A DNA stretch of 64,000 nucleotides. Origin: Rhodospirillum sp047263945 (GTDB lineage Bacteria; Pseudomonadota; Alphaproteobacteria; Rhodospirillales; Rhodospirillaceae). The stretch lies in NCBI RefSeq assembly GCF_047263945.1, contig NZ_JBLAVB010000010.1:98214-162213 (forward strand). Direction: 5' to 3'. The notes beneath the pieces were generated by a model, which did not search any database, was not told the DNA's origin, and saw only the letters and a program-made list of their open reading frames with translations. The translations under genes were made by a program, and so were the position numbers. Below, piece by piece: positions 45,861 through 54,255 of this stretch; position 1 is the first letter of the stretch; each line of letters begins with the position of its first letter.

Positions 45861-47159
45861 TTACCCGCCTTTTCTATCGATTCGTTCATTCGTCCGCATA
45901 TCAACCACTTCGCCACCACCTTCTTCCACACCAAAAACCAAGGAAGCCGCCTTCTCCGCGAGCGATTGCCGCCTGTCCTGGCTCCAATGGACATACCGTT
46001 GCGACGTAGATAATTGCCGATGACCAAGCGCCGCCATGATCTCCGAAGCGCCCGCCCCGGACATTGCCAGATGGCTGGCGAGTGAATGCCTCAATCCATG
46101 CAACCCCAGGCCCACAGGCAAACCAGCAGCCTTGCGAATCCGCCTCCAAGGTTCCGAAAGTGATATCACCCCCGTTCCCTTCATGGCCTTGAACACGTAG
46201 TCCCCCGCCCCTCCCAGGGGTTGCCTTGCAATGACCGCTTGCGCCAAGGCGGGAAGACCAATCACCCGCGCCTCACCTGTTTTTCGACCGGACTTATGAC
46301 CATTGGCGGGCAATGTGATGATTCCCTGTTTCAAGTCCACGTGTTCCCATCGAAGACCAGCGATTTCTCCTCTACGTGCACCGGTCAAGGCGATGACCCT
46401 AACGGCATCCGCCACTGCATGACGTACCTCCTTGAGGTTCTCCATGAGGTCGATAGTCTTGAACAATCGGGCATATCCCTCCCTGTCATCGATGATGATC
46501 TCTCGTCGACCATCGGGGGCAAGAGATACGCCTTTGCAGGGGTTCGACTCCACGATGCCATTTTTGATGCCCCACACATAAGCGGCAGACAGCAGAGTTA
46601 CAGCCTTTTTTGCGGTACCTTCGCCGCCAGTCACTCGGGCAACCCCTCGCGCTTTTCCAGACTTCTCCGTTGCCGCCGTAGCCCCATCGCGGATCTTTGC
46701 ATAAAGCGTATCCACGTCTTTGGGCCTGACCTTGTTCGCCACCTTCGTTCCCATCAAGGGCTTGAGGTGCCGCGAGACTCTGCCTCTGTCTATCCCCTTA
46801 GTGGATGGCGCCTTGCGCATAAAGGTCTCGGACTCGAGATACTGGTCGAGCAACCCCCCAATGGTCACGGCCCGCCGCTCCTCCCGTCGCTCTTCAAGAG
46901 GATCTCCACCATTGTGGGCCAGCCACAAAACCTTGCGGGCCATATCTCGCGCTTGCTCTGTCGTCAACGCCCCTGGCTTGCCCAGGACCATCCGTTTGGT
47001 TTGTCCACTGGCGTTGCGGTATTGGGTCACGAAGGATTTAGCCCCGGTCGGCGTGACGCACAGACCAAACCCTTTTACCTCCGTGTCCCAAAGATAGAGC
47101 CTCTTCCCAGAGGAGGCGGGAGCGGCGGATTTGACAACCGGATTGGTCAGCTTGGGCAT
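45861..47159 (-). CDS. int: Tyrosine recombinase integrase with DUF4102 arm-binding domain
   Basis: 432 residues. N-terminal DUF4102-type arm-binding region (LYLWDTEVKGFGLCVTPTGAKSF), core SAM-like domain, then catalytic residues R262 (TGARRGEI), H354-R357 (HGLR), H380 (LGHR) and nucleophile Y389 (SQRYVHW). All are intact, so the element could still excise. Lies about 190 nt from attR, transcribed away from it, matching P4-type island integrases that target tRNA 3' ends. Confidence 0.92.
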   Translation of the reverse strand: MPKLTNPVVKSAAPASSGKRLYLWDTEVKGFGLCVTPTGAKSFVTQYRNASGQTKRMVLGKPGALTTEQARDMARKVLWLAHNGGDPLEERREERRAVTIGGLLDQYLESETFMRKAPSTKGIDRGRVSRHLKPLMGTKVANKVRPKDVDTLYAKIRDGATAATEKSGKARGVARVTGGEGTAKKAVTLLSAAYVWGIKNGIVESNPCKGVSLAPDGRREIIIDDREGYARLFKTIDLMENLKEVRHAVADAVRVIALTGARRGEIAGLRWEHVDLKQGIITLPANGHKSGRKTGEARVIGLPALAQAVIARQPLGGAGDYVFKAMKGTGVISLSEPWRRIRKAAGLPVGLGLHGLRHSLASHLAMSGAGASEIMAALGHRQLSTSQRYVHWSQDRRQSLAEKAASLVFGVEEGGGEVVDMRTNERIDRKGG

Positions 47160-47179
47160 CGTGGCCCCCCTCTGCTTTC

Positions 47180-47215
47180 TGCTTACCCAGAACCCGGGTA
47201 AGCACCGGGTAAGCA
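47180..47215. promoter_or_regulatory. Candidate integrase arm-type sites, right end of element 1
   Basis: GGGTAAGCA at 47196 and 47207 (11 bp apart, direct) plus an inverted copy TGCTTACCC at 47180. Same motif and spacing as the left end. Overlaps the integrase promoter region, so may also autoregulate. Confidence 0.6.
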
Positions 47216-47349
47216 GATTTTGGAAAAAAAGGGTAATCTTGGTAAATGAAAACTGCCCTTAGAGTATCAATTAATCCTCTGTTATGGTACACATTTTCAA
47301 TGTTTGGAAAGGCGCGGTAAGCGAAAAATGCGCCCGGCAAACATATCCT

Positions 47350-47422
47350 CACTGCCTTCACACGGCAGGGGTCACAGGTTCAATCCCTGTCGCGCCCACC
47401 AATAAAATCAAGGGCTTAGCTG
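47350..47422. repeat. attR of element 1 and likely attL of element 2
   Basis: 73-bp exact copy of 32174-32246. The 5' half of tRNA-Val is missing here. On its right side element 2-type sequence begins, so the site joins two elements. Confidence 0.9.
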
Positions 47423-47442
47423 TTTCCAGCTAAGCCCTTTTG
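47410..47442 (+). terminator. Perfect terminator after attR
   Basis: AAGGGCTTAGCTG, loop TTTC, CAGCTAAGCCCTT, then TTGATTT. A perfect 13-bp version of the imperfect terminator after tRNA-Val. Confidence 0.85.
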
Positions 47443-47448
47443 ATTTGC

Positions 47449-47469
47449 GAGTCACCACAGAGTCACCAC
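47449..47469. promoter_or_regulatory. Different paired arm-type motif at left end of element 2
   Basis: GAGTCACCAC at 47449-47458 and 47460-47469, direct copies 11 bp apart. This is the position where element 1 has its GGGTAAGCA pair relative to the att core. Same layout with another sequence implies a separate element with its own integrase specificity. Confidence 0.55.
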
Positions 47470-47856
47470 GCGAAAAATGTCTGACCGTGGAATTTCGCCA
47501 GGGCCGAACGGGATCCCCTGCCCCGCGAATCCACGGGACGGGCTGGTGATTGTGGTCGGTGAAGATTCCCACCGACTTCCCTCATGGGGGGGGCAGGGCT
47601 TCGGAACAAGCGTCCCTCGATATTCTTCCATCCGGTCGGCGTAACCCCCAGCCTTGGCCTTGTACTGGCCTGCCAGATCGGACAAACCCCTAAGGGTCCC
47701 TTGTATGTGCTTCTCCACGGCATCCGATGACAACCGGGTGTCGATGTCACCGATCAAGGCCAAGGCGGACGCCAACCCATTGAGGTCCGCCCACAGGACG
47801 TTGAAGCCCTCCACGGCTTCGTCCAGGGGATCCCGGGTTCCAAGCTTGGCGCTCAT
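47452..47856 (-). CDS. Small helical protein of element 2, counterpart of 33000-33311
   Basis: 134 residues. Helical N-terminus (DEAVEGFNVLWADLNGLASALALIGDI) followed by a Pro/Ser-rich tail that runs to the att end. Overlaps the upstream 91-aa gene by 4 bp. Unknown function; syntenic with the element 1 gene. Confidence 0.6.
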   Translation of the reverse strand: MSAKLGTRDPLDEAVEGFNVLWADLNGLASALALIGDIDTRLSSDAVEKHIQGTLRGLSDLAGQYKAKAGGYADRMEEYRGTLVPKPCPPHEGSRWESSPTTITSPSRGFAGQGIPFGPGEIPRSDIFRVVTLW

Positions 47857-48128
47857 TGGGACGCCTCCATCTTCCCGGCGACGATATTCAGTTCCTCAAG
47901 GCATGCGGCATGCTCCGAGAGAATCTGCGTCATCGCCCAGGCCATGAATTCGAAGGCATCGCCCGTGTTGGTCGCCGTGATCAGCGTATCATTCTTGCCG
48001 TTGGAAAAGTCGGCGCCATGGCCCAATGCCTGGAAGATGGTGAGCATTCCGCCCAATGGATACGCGAACATGTCCAGGCAATTCACAAGCGGGCGCAGGT
48101 CGGGGAGGGGTGTTTGGGTGGTGGTCAT
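47853..48128 (-). CDS. Small helical protein of element 2, counterpart of 33308-33616
   Basis: 91 residues: LGGMLTIFQALGHGADF and AFEFMAWAMTQILSEHAACLEEL. Follows the hairpin leader and is followed by a coupled gene, as in element 1. Unknown function. Confidence 0.55.
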   Translation of the reverse strand: MTTTQTPLPDLRPLVNCLDMFAYPLGGMLTIFQALGHGADFSNGKNDTLITATNTGDAFEFMAWAMTQILSEHAACLEELNIVAGKMEASQ

Positions 48129-48504
48129 GATGGCGGTCTTTCTGTGTTCGGCTTCTCAGGGCCGTGGTGCCAGGGATGGGCCCTGGCGCCGGGAGGCTGA
48201 GAACACGCCACAGAGAACGTGCCCGAACGCTTTTCCCCGAAAGGTCTTGTATGGCGTCCGGACTCCCGGCATAGTGATGCCGGTCACGCCCACTTGGCAG
48301 TGAGCACGGTCGCTTTCGGTAGTCCGTCTTTGGCGAGACCGACGTACCGCTCTGTGATTGGCAACACAAAGGCTTTGGCGAGCCAGTGTTTGCCGGGGAG
48401 TTCTCAGGCTCCGTCCCCACCAAAGCACGCTTTCACCCCGCTGGTAAATAGACCGGTGGGGGTGCTTGTGCGCGTGGTGGCTTGGGTTTTTGCTGTCGCG
48501 GATA
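48129..48504 (-). ncRNA. Structured leader region of element 2, possible C4-like antisense RNA
   Basis: No credible gene. On the minus strand the 5' segment at 48400-48412 reads GGAGCCTGAGAAC, complementary at 12 of 13 positions to GTTCTCAGCCTCC at 48192-48204 in the leader of the 91-aa gene. A hairpin with arms CACCCC and GGGGTG spans 48434-48464, like the one at 33911 in element 1. Near the gene, GGCTTCTCAG and CTGAGAAC form a stem. This self-complementary leader is how C4-type RNAs of phages P1/P4 work; no Rfam match was tested. Confidence 0.45.
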
Positions 48505-48555
48505 AAATACGCCATTGGCGTATTTCGCCATTGCCTCAAATACGCCATTGGCGTA
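48505..48555. promoter_or_regulatory. Twin palindromic operators of the BrnT toxin locus
   Basis: AAATACGCC-ATT-GGCGTATTT (48505-48525) is a perfect palindrome; a second copy AAATACGCCATTGGCGTA lies at 48538-48555, 33 bp on, 10 nt before the toxin ATG. Typical of an operator bound cooperatively by the antitoxin. Confidence 0.75.
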
Positions 48556-48565
48556 CATTTTGGGT

Positions 48566-48844
48566 ATGGAAAACGAACCCACCATAGCCTGCGATCCGAA
48601 CAAGGAAAAAGCCAACCTCCGCAAACACGGGGTTAGCCTGGCCCTGGCGGCGAAGGTCTTAGCGGGCGAAATCATGACCACGATTGATGAACGGTTTGAC
48701 TACGGAGAAGAGCGGTTCATCACCTAAGGATATATCGATATCCGGCTCTTTGTCCTGGTCTGGGCTTATGCCGGTGACGGTAAAACCATCCGGTCAATTT
48801 CCCTTCGGAAAGCAACCAAACAGGAGCAACGGCATTATGGTTGA
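48566..48844 (+). pseudogene. BrnT-family toxin with in-frame stop
   Basis: 93-codon frame including its final stop. CDPNKEKANLRKHGVSLALAAKVL and RFDYGEERFIT match BrnT ribonuclease toxins. A TAA at codon 54 (48725-48727) interrupts it; the frame then continues as family sequence (LFVLVWAYAGDGKTIRSISLRKA) to TGA at 48842. So the toxin is disabled by one nonsense mutation, or made as a short peptide. Confidence 0.8.
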
Positions 48845-49139
48845 AAATCGCGAGAAACGGCCACCCCCGCCCGAAGACTTCGACGACAACCCCGATTGGA
48901 CGGAGGTTTACCCAGATGGCCTTCCCAAGCTGGATATTATCCACAAGCTCAAAGTTGCCAGGGCGAAACTTGGCCTGAGCCAGGACGACGCGGCGGCGCT
49001 TCTTCGGGTCCCCGTGGGCTCTATCCGAAATTGGGAACAGAGGCGGCGCGACCCGGACGACGCAGCGAAAACCCTTATCACTCTACTCTATGAGCACCCC
49101 CAGGAAATACAGGGGTGGTTGTCCACAGCGGCGGAATAG
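48837..49139 (+). CDS. XRE-type antitoxin partner of the BrnT locus
   Basis: 100 residues. Acidic N-terminus (PPPPEDFDDNPDWTEVYPDG) like BrnA-type antitoxins, then an XRE helix-turn-helix (ARAKLGLSQDDAAALLRVPVGSIRNWEQ). ATG 48837 overlaps the end of the toxin frame. Probably binds the twin palindromes upstream. Confidence 0.82.
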   Translation: MVENREKRPPPPEDFDDNPDWTEVYPDGLPKLDIIHKLKVARAKLGLSQDDAAALLRVPVGSIRNWEQRRRDPDDAAKTLITLLYEHPQEIQGWLSTAAE

Positions 49140-49148
49140 GAGGCGAGC

Positions 49149-49376
49149 ATGTTCTATGCGTTTGAGGACCCATTCGGAAAACCAACGTGGGTCAATGGTG
49201 ACAAGGTGTTGCATGTCAAGGTGGACCCAGAGAGCGACCAGTACAGCCGCCTCACCATGTGCGAGGGTGTGGAGGTAGCCGTGAAGGGTGGCCCTGGCGA
49301 AGTGGGGAAACGCCTAAACGGCAAATCAGCTACGCCCCCGCCCACAGCGGAACAGTACAGGCGGGCTATCGGCTAG
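49149..49376 (+). CDS. Small protein following the toxin-antitoxin pair
   Basis: 75 residues, with DKVLHVKVDPESDQYSRLTM. AGGAGG precedes ATG 49149, 9 nt after the antitoxin stop, so same transcript. Unrecognised. Ends 4 nt before the convergent terminase gene. Confidence 0.6.
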   Translation: MFYAFEDPFGKPTWVNGDKVLHVKVDPESDQYSRLTMCEGVEVAVKGGPGEVGKRLNGKSATPPPTAEQYRRAIG

Positions 49377-49380
49377 CCCC

Positions 49381-51042
49381 TCAGATGATCAAGAACCCAT
49401 CGGGGCGGGCGTCGGCATCGTTGTAGACACTGGCGCCGCTCTCCCCGGCCAGGGCACGACCTACGGCCATGATCATGGCGGCGGCGCCGTCGATCCGCTC
49501 CAGTACTCGGGCCTTGGACGGTTTGATGTTCCCCGCCGCGTCCTTGTCCGGGATCACGTTGGACACGCACCAGCGCAACACCGGGTGTCCCCCGTGGCGG
49601 ATCTTCCCTTGCAGGATCAGGCGTTGCGCCTCCTTCATCGGCGGAGACATGGAGACAAAGCCCTGTTGATGGGTCACAACAGGCAAATCCTCTTCCAGCA
49701 ACCGGGAAATGGTCCCCGTTGCGTTCCATTTGTCCATTGCGATCTCGCAAACCCGAAATCGCCCGGCAATATCCTTAATCCGCTCTTCCACCATCCCATA
49801 ATCGACCACAGGCCCCGGGCAAGCGGTTATGAACCCCTGTTCCGCCCAAGCCGGGTAGGGCACCCCGTCAACCTCCTGGCGGCGCCGTATACTGTCCCCA
49901 GGCACGAAGAAATGGGGCACCACGGACACACCCTCGTCGCAGTCCTGGAAAGCCACCACAACGGCGGTTAGATCCTCCGTACTGGACAGGTCCACCCCCA
50001 GCCAACAAGGGTCCCCCTCCCGTGCCTCCAGGTCCACGGGGAATGCTCCCTTGTCCCACGTACTCATGGGCACCCATCCCGCCAGGGAGCCGTCAATCCA
50101 TCGATTCAGGTGCAGTTGTTGCCAACCCTCCACCTCATGGGGCAAGTGGGACGCCTTGCGGGCGCTCTTCCGTAGCTCGGCGATGTTGAGGAACCCATCA
50201 CCGAGGGCCGGGTTAAGGGCCATCCACAGGGCTTCGTTCTGCCAGGGCAATTCCTCCCCTTCCGGCGGCTCCGGCGCCGCGAAGATGATAGGAAGAAAGT
50301 TGGGGTCCTCGATCTCTCCCCGGGCCACTTTGTGGGAATAGACCCAGCGGTCCCAGGCAAGGGAGTTCCGCCCCACTCCCGCCGTGGAAATGGTGATGGT
50401 CAACGGGTCCTCACGCTTGCCCATGGAGGTTGTCAAAACCCTCCAAAGCTCCCGGCCCTGGGTGGCGGGCCAAGCGTGGATTTCATCGCCGATCAGGAAG
50501 GAAATGTTCATCCCGTGCTTGGTGTAGGCCTCGTGGGAAATGGCCTTCAGCACGGAATCGGACTTGGGGTGGTGGATCTCCTTGAGGCTTTCCACGGGCC
50601 GGGTGATCCGGGTCAAGGTCTGGTCCGCATCAACGCAACGCAAAGCCGACCGATAGGCGATAGACGCTTGCTCCCGATCAGACGCGGCGGCGATCACCTG
50701 TCCCGCCGGGTCCCGCTCTGGCCCAAGCAGATGCAGAAGCCCCAAGGCCGCAATCAAGGTGGTCTTGCCGTTGCCCCGGGGGAGCCACAGGGCCACGTCC
50801 GACCACTTCCGAAATCCGGTTTCTGGGTCAACGTCTCCATAGACCTTGAGGATCAAACGCCGTTGCCACTTGGCCAGGACTTCGCCGAAACGCTTCCCGG
50901 CAAGCTTCCCCTCTGTAACCTTCAGGCGCCCCACGAAGTCTAAGGAGCGCTTGCCCTTACCCAGGGGGTCGGGGATCTTGCTATCATCAAACAACCAGCC
51001 CGGGCGGCACTGCTCAACCGTCCACCAAATCGCCCCATCCAT
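49381..51042 (-). CDS. terL: Terminase large subunit
   Basis: 553 residues. ATPase: Walker A LPRGNGKTT (87-95), Walker B SFLIGDE (181-187). Nuclease: WLGVDLSSTEDLTAVV and the C-terminal RIDGAAAMIMA. HK97-type TerL, which cuts and pumps DNA into procapsids. Overlaps terS by 29 bp. Frame intact. Confidence 0.93.
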   Translation of the reverse strand: MDGAIWWTVEQCRPGWLFDDSKIPDPLGKGKRSLDFVGRLKVTEGKLAGKRFGEVLAKWQRRLILKVYGDVDPETGFRKWSDVALWLPRGNGKTTLIAALGLLHLLGPERDPAGQVIAAASDREQASIAYRSALRCVDADQTLTRITRPVESLKEIHHPKSDSVLKAISHEAYTKHGMNISFLIGDEIHAWPATQGRELWRVLTTSMGKREDPLTITISTAGVGRNSLAWDRWVYSHKVARGEIEDPNFLPIIFAAPEPPEGEELPWQNEALWMALNPALGDGFLNIAELRKSARKASHLPHEVEGWQQLHLNRWIDGSLAGWVPMSTWDKGAFPVDLEAREGDPCWLGVDLSSTEDLTAVVVAFQDCDEGVSVVPHFFVPGDSIRRRQEVDGVPYPAWAEQGFITACPGPVVDYGMVEERIKDIAGRFRVCEIAMDKWNATGTISRLLEEDLPVVTHQQGFVSMSPPMKEAQRLILQGKIRHGGHPVLRWCVSNVIPDKDAAGNIKPSKARVLERIDGAAAMIMAVGRALAGESGASVYNDADARPDGFLII

Positions 51043-51445
51043 CGTCAGTAGCCTTTTCGCCCGTCCCCATGCGCGCCCGGGCCACGGGGGTTAAACCAAG
51101 CTCTCCGGCCAACTGGCGGGCCTGGGTCATGGCTGTGTGAATAACCCTCATGGCGGGATGGGGCCGGGGGACCCCTTCGGCGGATTTGACATACCTCCCT
51201 TGGGTGGCGATGTCCCGTTGCCCTTCCCGAATTTGACCAACGGCGAGACAGTAGTTTTCCAGGGTCGCCAGATCCTCGGCGGCCAAGACCCGTCGCCGTG
51301 CAAGGCCCGGCATCACTCGGCGCCATTCTTTCTTTGCGTCATCGGGCAACCAGGACGGCGCGGGCGCGGCCTTGGAAAGTCCGCCTTCAATCGCAGCCAA
51401 TTCAGGTTTCCGCCCCCTCGCCAAGGTCTTTTCCTTCCAAATCAA
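51014..51445 (-). CDS. terS: Terminase small subunit, P27-like
   Basis: 143 residues. LARGRKPELAAIEGG start, LPDDAKKEWRRVMPGLARRRVL and ENYCLAVGQIREGQ match the P27/Terminase_4 family that recognises the packaging site. The start may be a little downstream of ATG 51445. Confidence 0.87.
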   Translation of the reverse strand: MIWKEKTLARGRKPELAAIEGGLSKAAPAPSWLPDDAKKEWRRVMPGLARRRVLAAEDLATLENYCLAVGQIREGQRDIATQGRYVKSAEGVPRPHPAMRVIHTAMTQARQLAGELGLTPVARARMGTGEKATDDGWGDLVDG

Positions 51446-51553
51446 GATATATTGCGAAATATAATTACCTTCTCCCGCAAGAAAATTTCGTTATTTCGAG
51501 AGAAATCTAAAGCGAGACCCCCCGCCGCGCCGTTAGGCCCCCCAAAGAAATAA
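51446..51553. other. Intergenic between HNH and terS
   Basis: About 108 bp, AT-richer (51450-51500). cos sites of HNH-TerL phages often lie near here; no repeat-based proof is visible. Confidence 0.3.
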
Positions 51554-51979
51554 TTACCCCTCCCCCCCTTTGTGCCAGGGATGGAGGGGGTCCAAGGGGT
51601 TGCCGTTCACGTCGCATCCCTTGGCCTTGGCCTTGCCCGTTGCGTTCCCGAAGCCGCCATCTTCCCGGGCCGTCTTCCTGGAGTGACAAGGGCGGCACAA
51701 GGCTTGGAGATTGCGGTGATCCAGGAACAGGGCGGGATCTCCCTTCCATGGCTTGATGTGGTCCACGATCTCGGAGCGGGAGCCGCACACCACGCACAGG
51801 GGTTGGGCCTTAAGGACTTGGCTTCGGAGTGTGCGCCACTCGGGGGAACTGTAGGGCCGAAAGCGTGCGCTTGCGTTGGGGTCCTGGGGCCGGACAGGGG
51901 GCGGGCAGTGAGGGCACGACTTACCCACGGGGCGGGCCTTGCCGCAACGGGCGCAAATGGTGGGAGCACGGAGGGCCAT
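51554..51979 (-). CDS. HNH endonuclease
   Basis: 141 residues. N-terminal zinc cysteines (CARCGKARPVGKSCPHC), then the HNH fold: CVVCGSRSEIVDHIKPWKG and RNLQALCRPCHSRKT. HNH proteins beside TerS/TerL assist cos cleavage in HK97-type phages and are a signature of cf-PICI packaging modules. Confidence 0.9.
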   Translation of the reverse strand: MALRAPTICARCGKARPVGKSCPHCPPPVRPQDPNASARFRPYSSPEWRTLRSQVLKAQPLCVVCGSRSEIVDHIKPWKGDPALFLDHRNLQALCRPCHSRKTAREDGGFGNATGKAKAKGCDVNGNPLDPLHPWHKGGEG

Positions 51980-51982
51980 GGA

Positions 51983-52558
51983 TCAACACACCCCCGGTAT
52001 GCGGTAGGGGTCCAGACGGGCCATTGCATCAGAGGGCAGGCCCCCAGGTCCCCAGGACACAGACACGTCACCCACCCCAAGGGACTTCATACCGGGCACG
52101 CTCTCCATGCCCCCAAGGCTTTGCTTCAGGATCAACAGGGTTGCCTCTTCCACGTCCCCGGGGATCGGGGAATACCCCGCGTCATAACTCACGGAGATAA
52201 GGCCCCGGGGCCAACAGCGGGGGCGAACGGACAGATACCCGCCTTCCTCCAGGGTCCAAGTCACGCTTTCGTCCAAGGGCTCCCCGTCGAGGGTGATTCC
52301 CTGGACGGTTTGGATAGGCCAGCGGGAGAGCATCAAAACCGATGTCTCGCCCTCCACATAGACAGTCTCCTTGTAGGAACCCAGTCCCAGGGGGCGCCCC
52401 ACATAGGATTGAGCCGCCGCGCTCGCCCGGGCTATCAGCTTCCCGAGATAGGTATCATCCACCGGGGTCATGGCCAGCAGTGCGGCAACGTCCGCCTTGG
52501 TGGTCTCCAGGTCCAGCAGGTCAACGGGTGGAGCGGTCAGGATCTCGAGCATGGGCAT
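51983..52558 (-). CDS. Head-tail connector, gp6-like
   Basis: 191 residues; YLGKLIARASAAAQSYVGRPL, the strand-rich middle and PGDVEEATLLILKQSL match phage_connect_1/gp6-like adaptors that sit under the portal. Followed after 4 nt by the HNH gene. Confidence 0.8.
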   Translation of the reverse strand: MPMLEILTAPPVDLLDLETTKADVAALLAMTPVDDTYLGKLIARASAAAQSYVGRPLGLGSYKETVYVEGETSVLMLSRWPIQTVQGITLDGEPLDESVTWTLEEGGYLSVRPRCWPRGLISVSYDAGYSPIPGDVEEATLLILKQSLGGMESVPGMKSLGVGDVSVSWGPGGLPSDAMARLDPYRIPGVC

Positions 52559-52729
52559 TCCTCGGGTAGAAGGTGCGGGGATGGGGGAAACACCATTTTG
52601 GGATTGGAAGGCTCCCCCTGAGCCGTCCCCGCGCGGCTATGGGAATGGGGTCCGGTGGGGCGCACCGTGAAAACACCCCACCGGAGAAGGGACCGGGGAA
52701 AGGAGACAAGAAACCCCGGCCCCTATGGC
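52559..52729. other. Intergenic between structural genes
   Basis: 171 bp, GC-rich with inverted segments (CACCCCACCGG near 52673). No gene seen; may slow transcription after the decoration-like gene. Confidence 0.4.
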
Positions 52730-53110
52730 TTAGGGAACCGGCGCCAAGGCAGGGCGGCCCAGGACCACCACGGCGGAGGCGGCCACGCTCGTTCCCCCGT
52801 TTTTGGTCAGAACCACCCGAACATAGCGGCCCTCTCCGACGTAGCCGACGCGCTCAACGGTGTTGGCTGTCAGGGTCTCGGAAAGGGTCCCGATCAGGTC
52901 CGTGTCCGCCACGTCGGCCCAGGTGGCCCCGTCGTCGGAGTCCTGGATCTTGGCCGTGAAGTCCCCGGCGGAGACAATGGCCCCCGTCTGGACAACGGCC
53001 ATCACGACCCCAAACCCCAAGGCGTCCACGGTCTCACCGGTCACGGTGGCGGACTGGACGGCGGGGCGAACGCTCTCGAAGGCGCCCACGTTGTTTTTCA
53101 GATCACGCAT
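52730..53110 (-). CDS. Small head-associated protein, unknown
   Basis: 126 residues, beta-rich (FTAKIQDSDDGATWADVADTDL, GRYVRVVLTKNGGTSVAASAVVVLG), like small decoration or stabilising proteins encoded next to capsid genes. Strong AAAGGAGG precedes ATG 53110. Confidence 0.65.
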   Translation of the reverse strand: MRDLKNNVGAFESVRPAVQSATVTGETVDALGFGVVMAVVQTGAIVSAGDFTAKIQDSDDGATWADVADTDLIGTLSETLTANTVERVGYVGEGRYVRVVLTKNGGTSVAASAVVVLGRPALAPVP

Positions 53111-53124
53111 GGGTTTGGCCTCCT

Positions 53125-54255
53125 TTAGCTGGTTGCCATTTTCAGGGCTTTGACTGCCTCGGATTTCACGGTGCCGCCACCAACGCGACGGCGGGCATGG
53201 AAGCGAACGAGTCCGGAAGTCGCCACGGTGAAGGGGTCCCGCAGGATACTCATGCTCACTCGGTCCACGATCCGGTAGGCATCCCCGAAGACGCCAAAGA
53301 GGATCGGGAAGGCGTTGGCCTCGATGTCGGGCATTTCGGGGTTTTCGATGACCGGACGGCCCAACAGGGTTGGGGGCTGGCCTTCCGCCAGAGAGTCCCG
53401 CCAAAAATATTCGCCCGTCGTGGCGTTTTTCATTTTCCGAACGGAGCCAATGGTAGTCCCATTCAGCATCCAGGCGGCCCGGTTCCGATAATAGGCGGGC
53501 ATCGCGTACTTGATCGAAATCAGGCCATCACCCTGCAAGGTCGTGGCGTGACCGTTCAGGGTGGAAGACAGGCCAGAGTCCGACATAATGCCCATGGGCT
53601 TCTTGGCACCGTCGCCACTGGTGAAGGCGACACCCTCCAGCCGGGCGAATTCCTCCGCCAGATCCATTGAAACCTCGGATTGAACGTTCACCGCGCTGTC
53701 TTCAAGAAGCTGTTGCGACACGTCCACATAACAGGCCATTTCGTGGACGGGGATTTCCACCTGTCCATAGGCGGACTCGGTACCGGTGCGGGTCTCGGTT
53801 TCGCCAACCCATCGGGCGGTTGGGGTGCTGGTCCGCTTGGGCAGGATGATGGCACCCGACGCGGTGGACGTGACCCGCGCGGCTTGGCGCATCGGGGAGA
53901 TTTCCACAAGGTTCTTGAGGATCTCCGTTCGGAAGTCGTCGGGGACCAAAAACCCGCCCGCCGTGTCATCGGCGACGCGGAGGGAGCGCAGTTCATCGGC
54001 GCCCATGGACTCGCGGCCACGGCGGAGGAAGGCAGTAAAGGCCCGGGTTTCGGCGGGGGGCTGGTTATCATTGCCAGGGGTCAACCCGGTGCGCCCCATG
54101 CGGGCTTCCAGCTTGTCGGCGCGGGCGCGCTCTTCTTCCAGATCCTTGGACAGGGTCGCAACCGTCTCCGACAGAGTCGCCACGCGTGTTTCCACGGTGG
54201 GGGGCTCGGGGGTCTTCTCCGCACGCTCTTCGGGCGCGCCGTTCTCTTTGGGCAT
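53125..54255 (-). CDS. Major capsid protein from internal start
   Basis: ATG 54255 (residue 146 of the fused frame) has a strong AAGGAGGG 7-9 nt upstream, so a 376-residue capsid (MPKENGAPEERAEKTPEPPT start) is probably translated on its own. Shares frame and C-terminus with the fusion. This gives many capsid chains for each protease-capsid chain (inference). Confidence 0.7.
   Translation of the reverse strand: MPKENGAPEERAEKTPEPPTVETRVATLSETVATLSKDLEEERARADKLEARMGRTGLTPGNDNQPPAETRAFTAFLRRGRESMGADELRSLRVADDTAGGFLVPDDFRTEILKNLVEISPMRQAARVTSTASGAIILPKRTSTPTARWVGETETRTGTESAYGQVEIPVHEMACYVDVSQQLLEDSAVNVQSEVSMDLAEEFARLEGVAFTSGDGAKKPMGIMSDSGLSSTLNGHATTLQGDGLISIKYAMPAYYRNRAAWMLNGTTIGSVRKMKNATTGEYFWRDSLAEGQPPTLLGRPVIENPEMPDIEANAFPILFGVFGDAYRIVDRVSMSILRDPFTVATSGLVRFHARRRVGGGTVKSEAVKALKMATS

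Larger units (their letters stand above)
32174..47422. mobile_element. Element 1: integrated satellite-like island in tRNA-Val
   Basis: About 15.2 kb between 73-bp repeats, integrase just inside the right end on the minus strand. Gene order along the minus strand: integrase, AlpA-like regulator, TOPRIM primase, RepA ATPase, iterons, DUF2786, small late genes, ClpP-like protease, tape measure, gp10-like protein; then a toxin-antitoxin pair on plus and two AlpA-like genes at the left. No terminase, portal, major capsid, baseplate or lysis gene. Size and replication module fit phage satellites (P4/PICI-like); the structural set is unusual. Confidence 0.85.

Noticed and set aside
47350..47422. 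Second functional tRNA-Val gene at attR
   Set aside because: Only the anticodon-arm-to-3' part is present; the 5' acceptor strand and D arm are missing.
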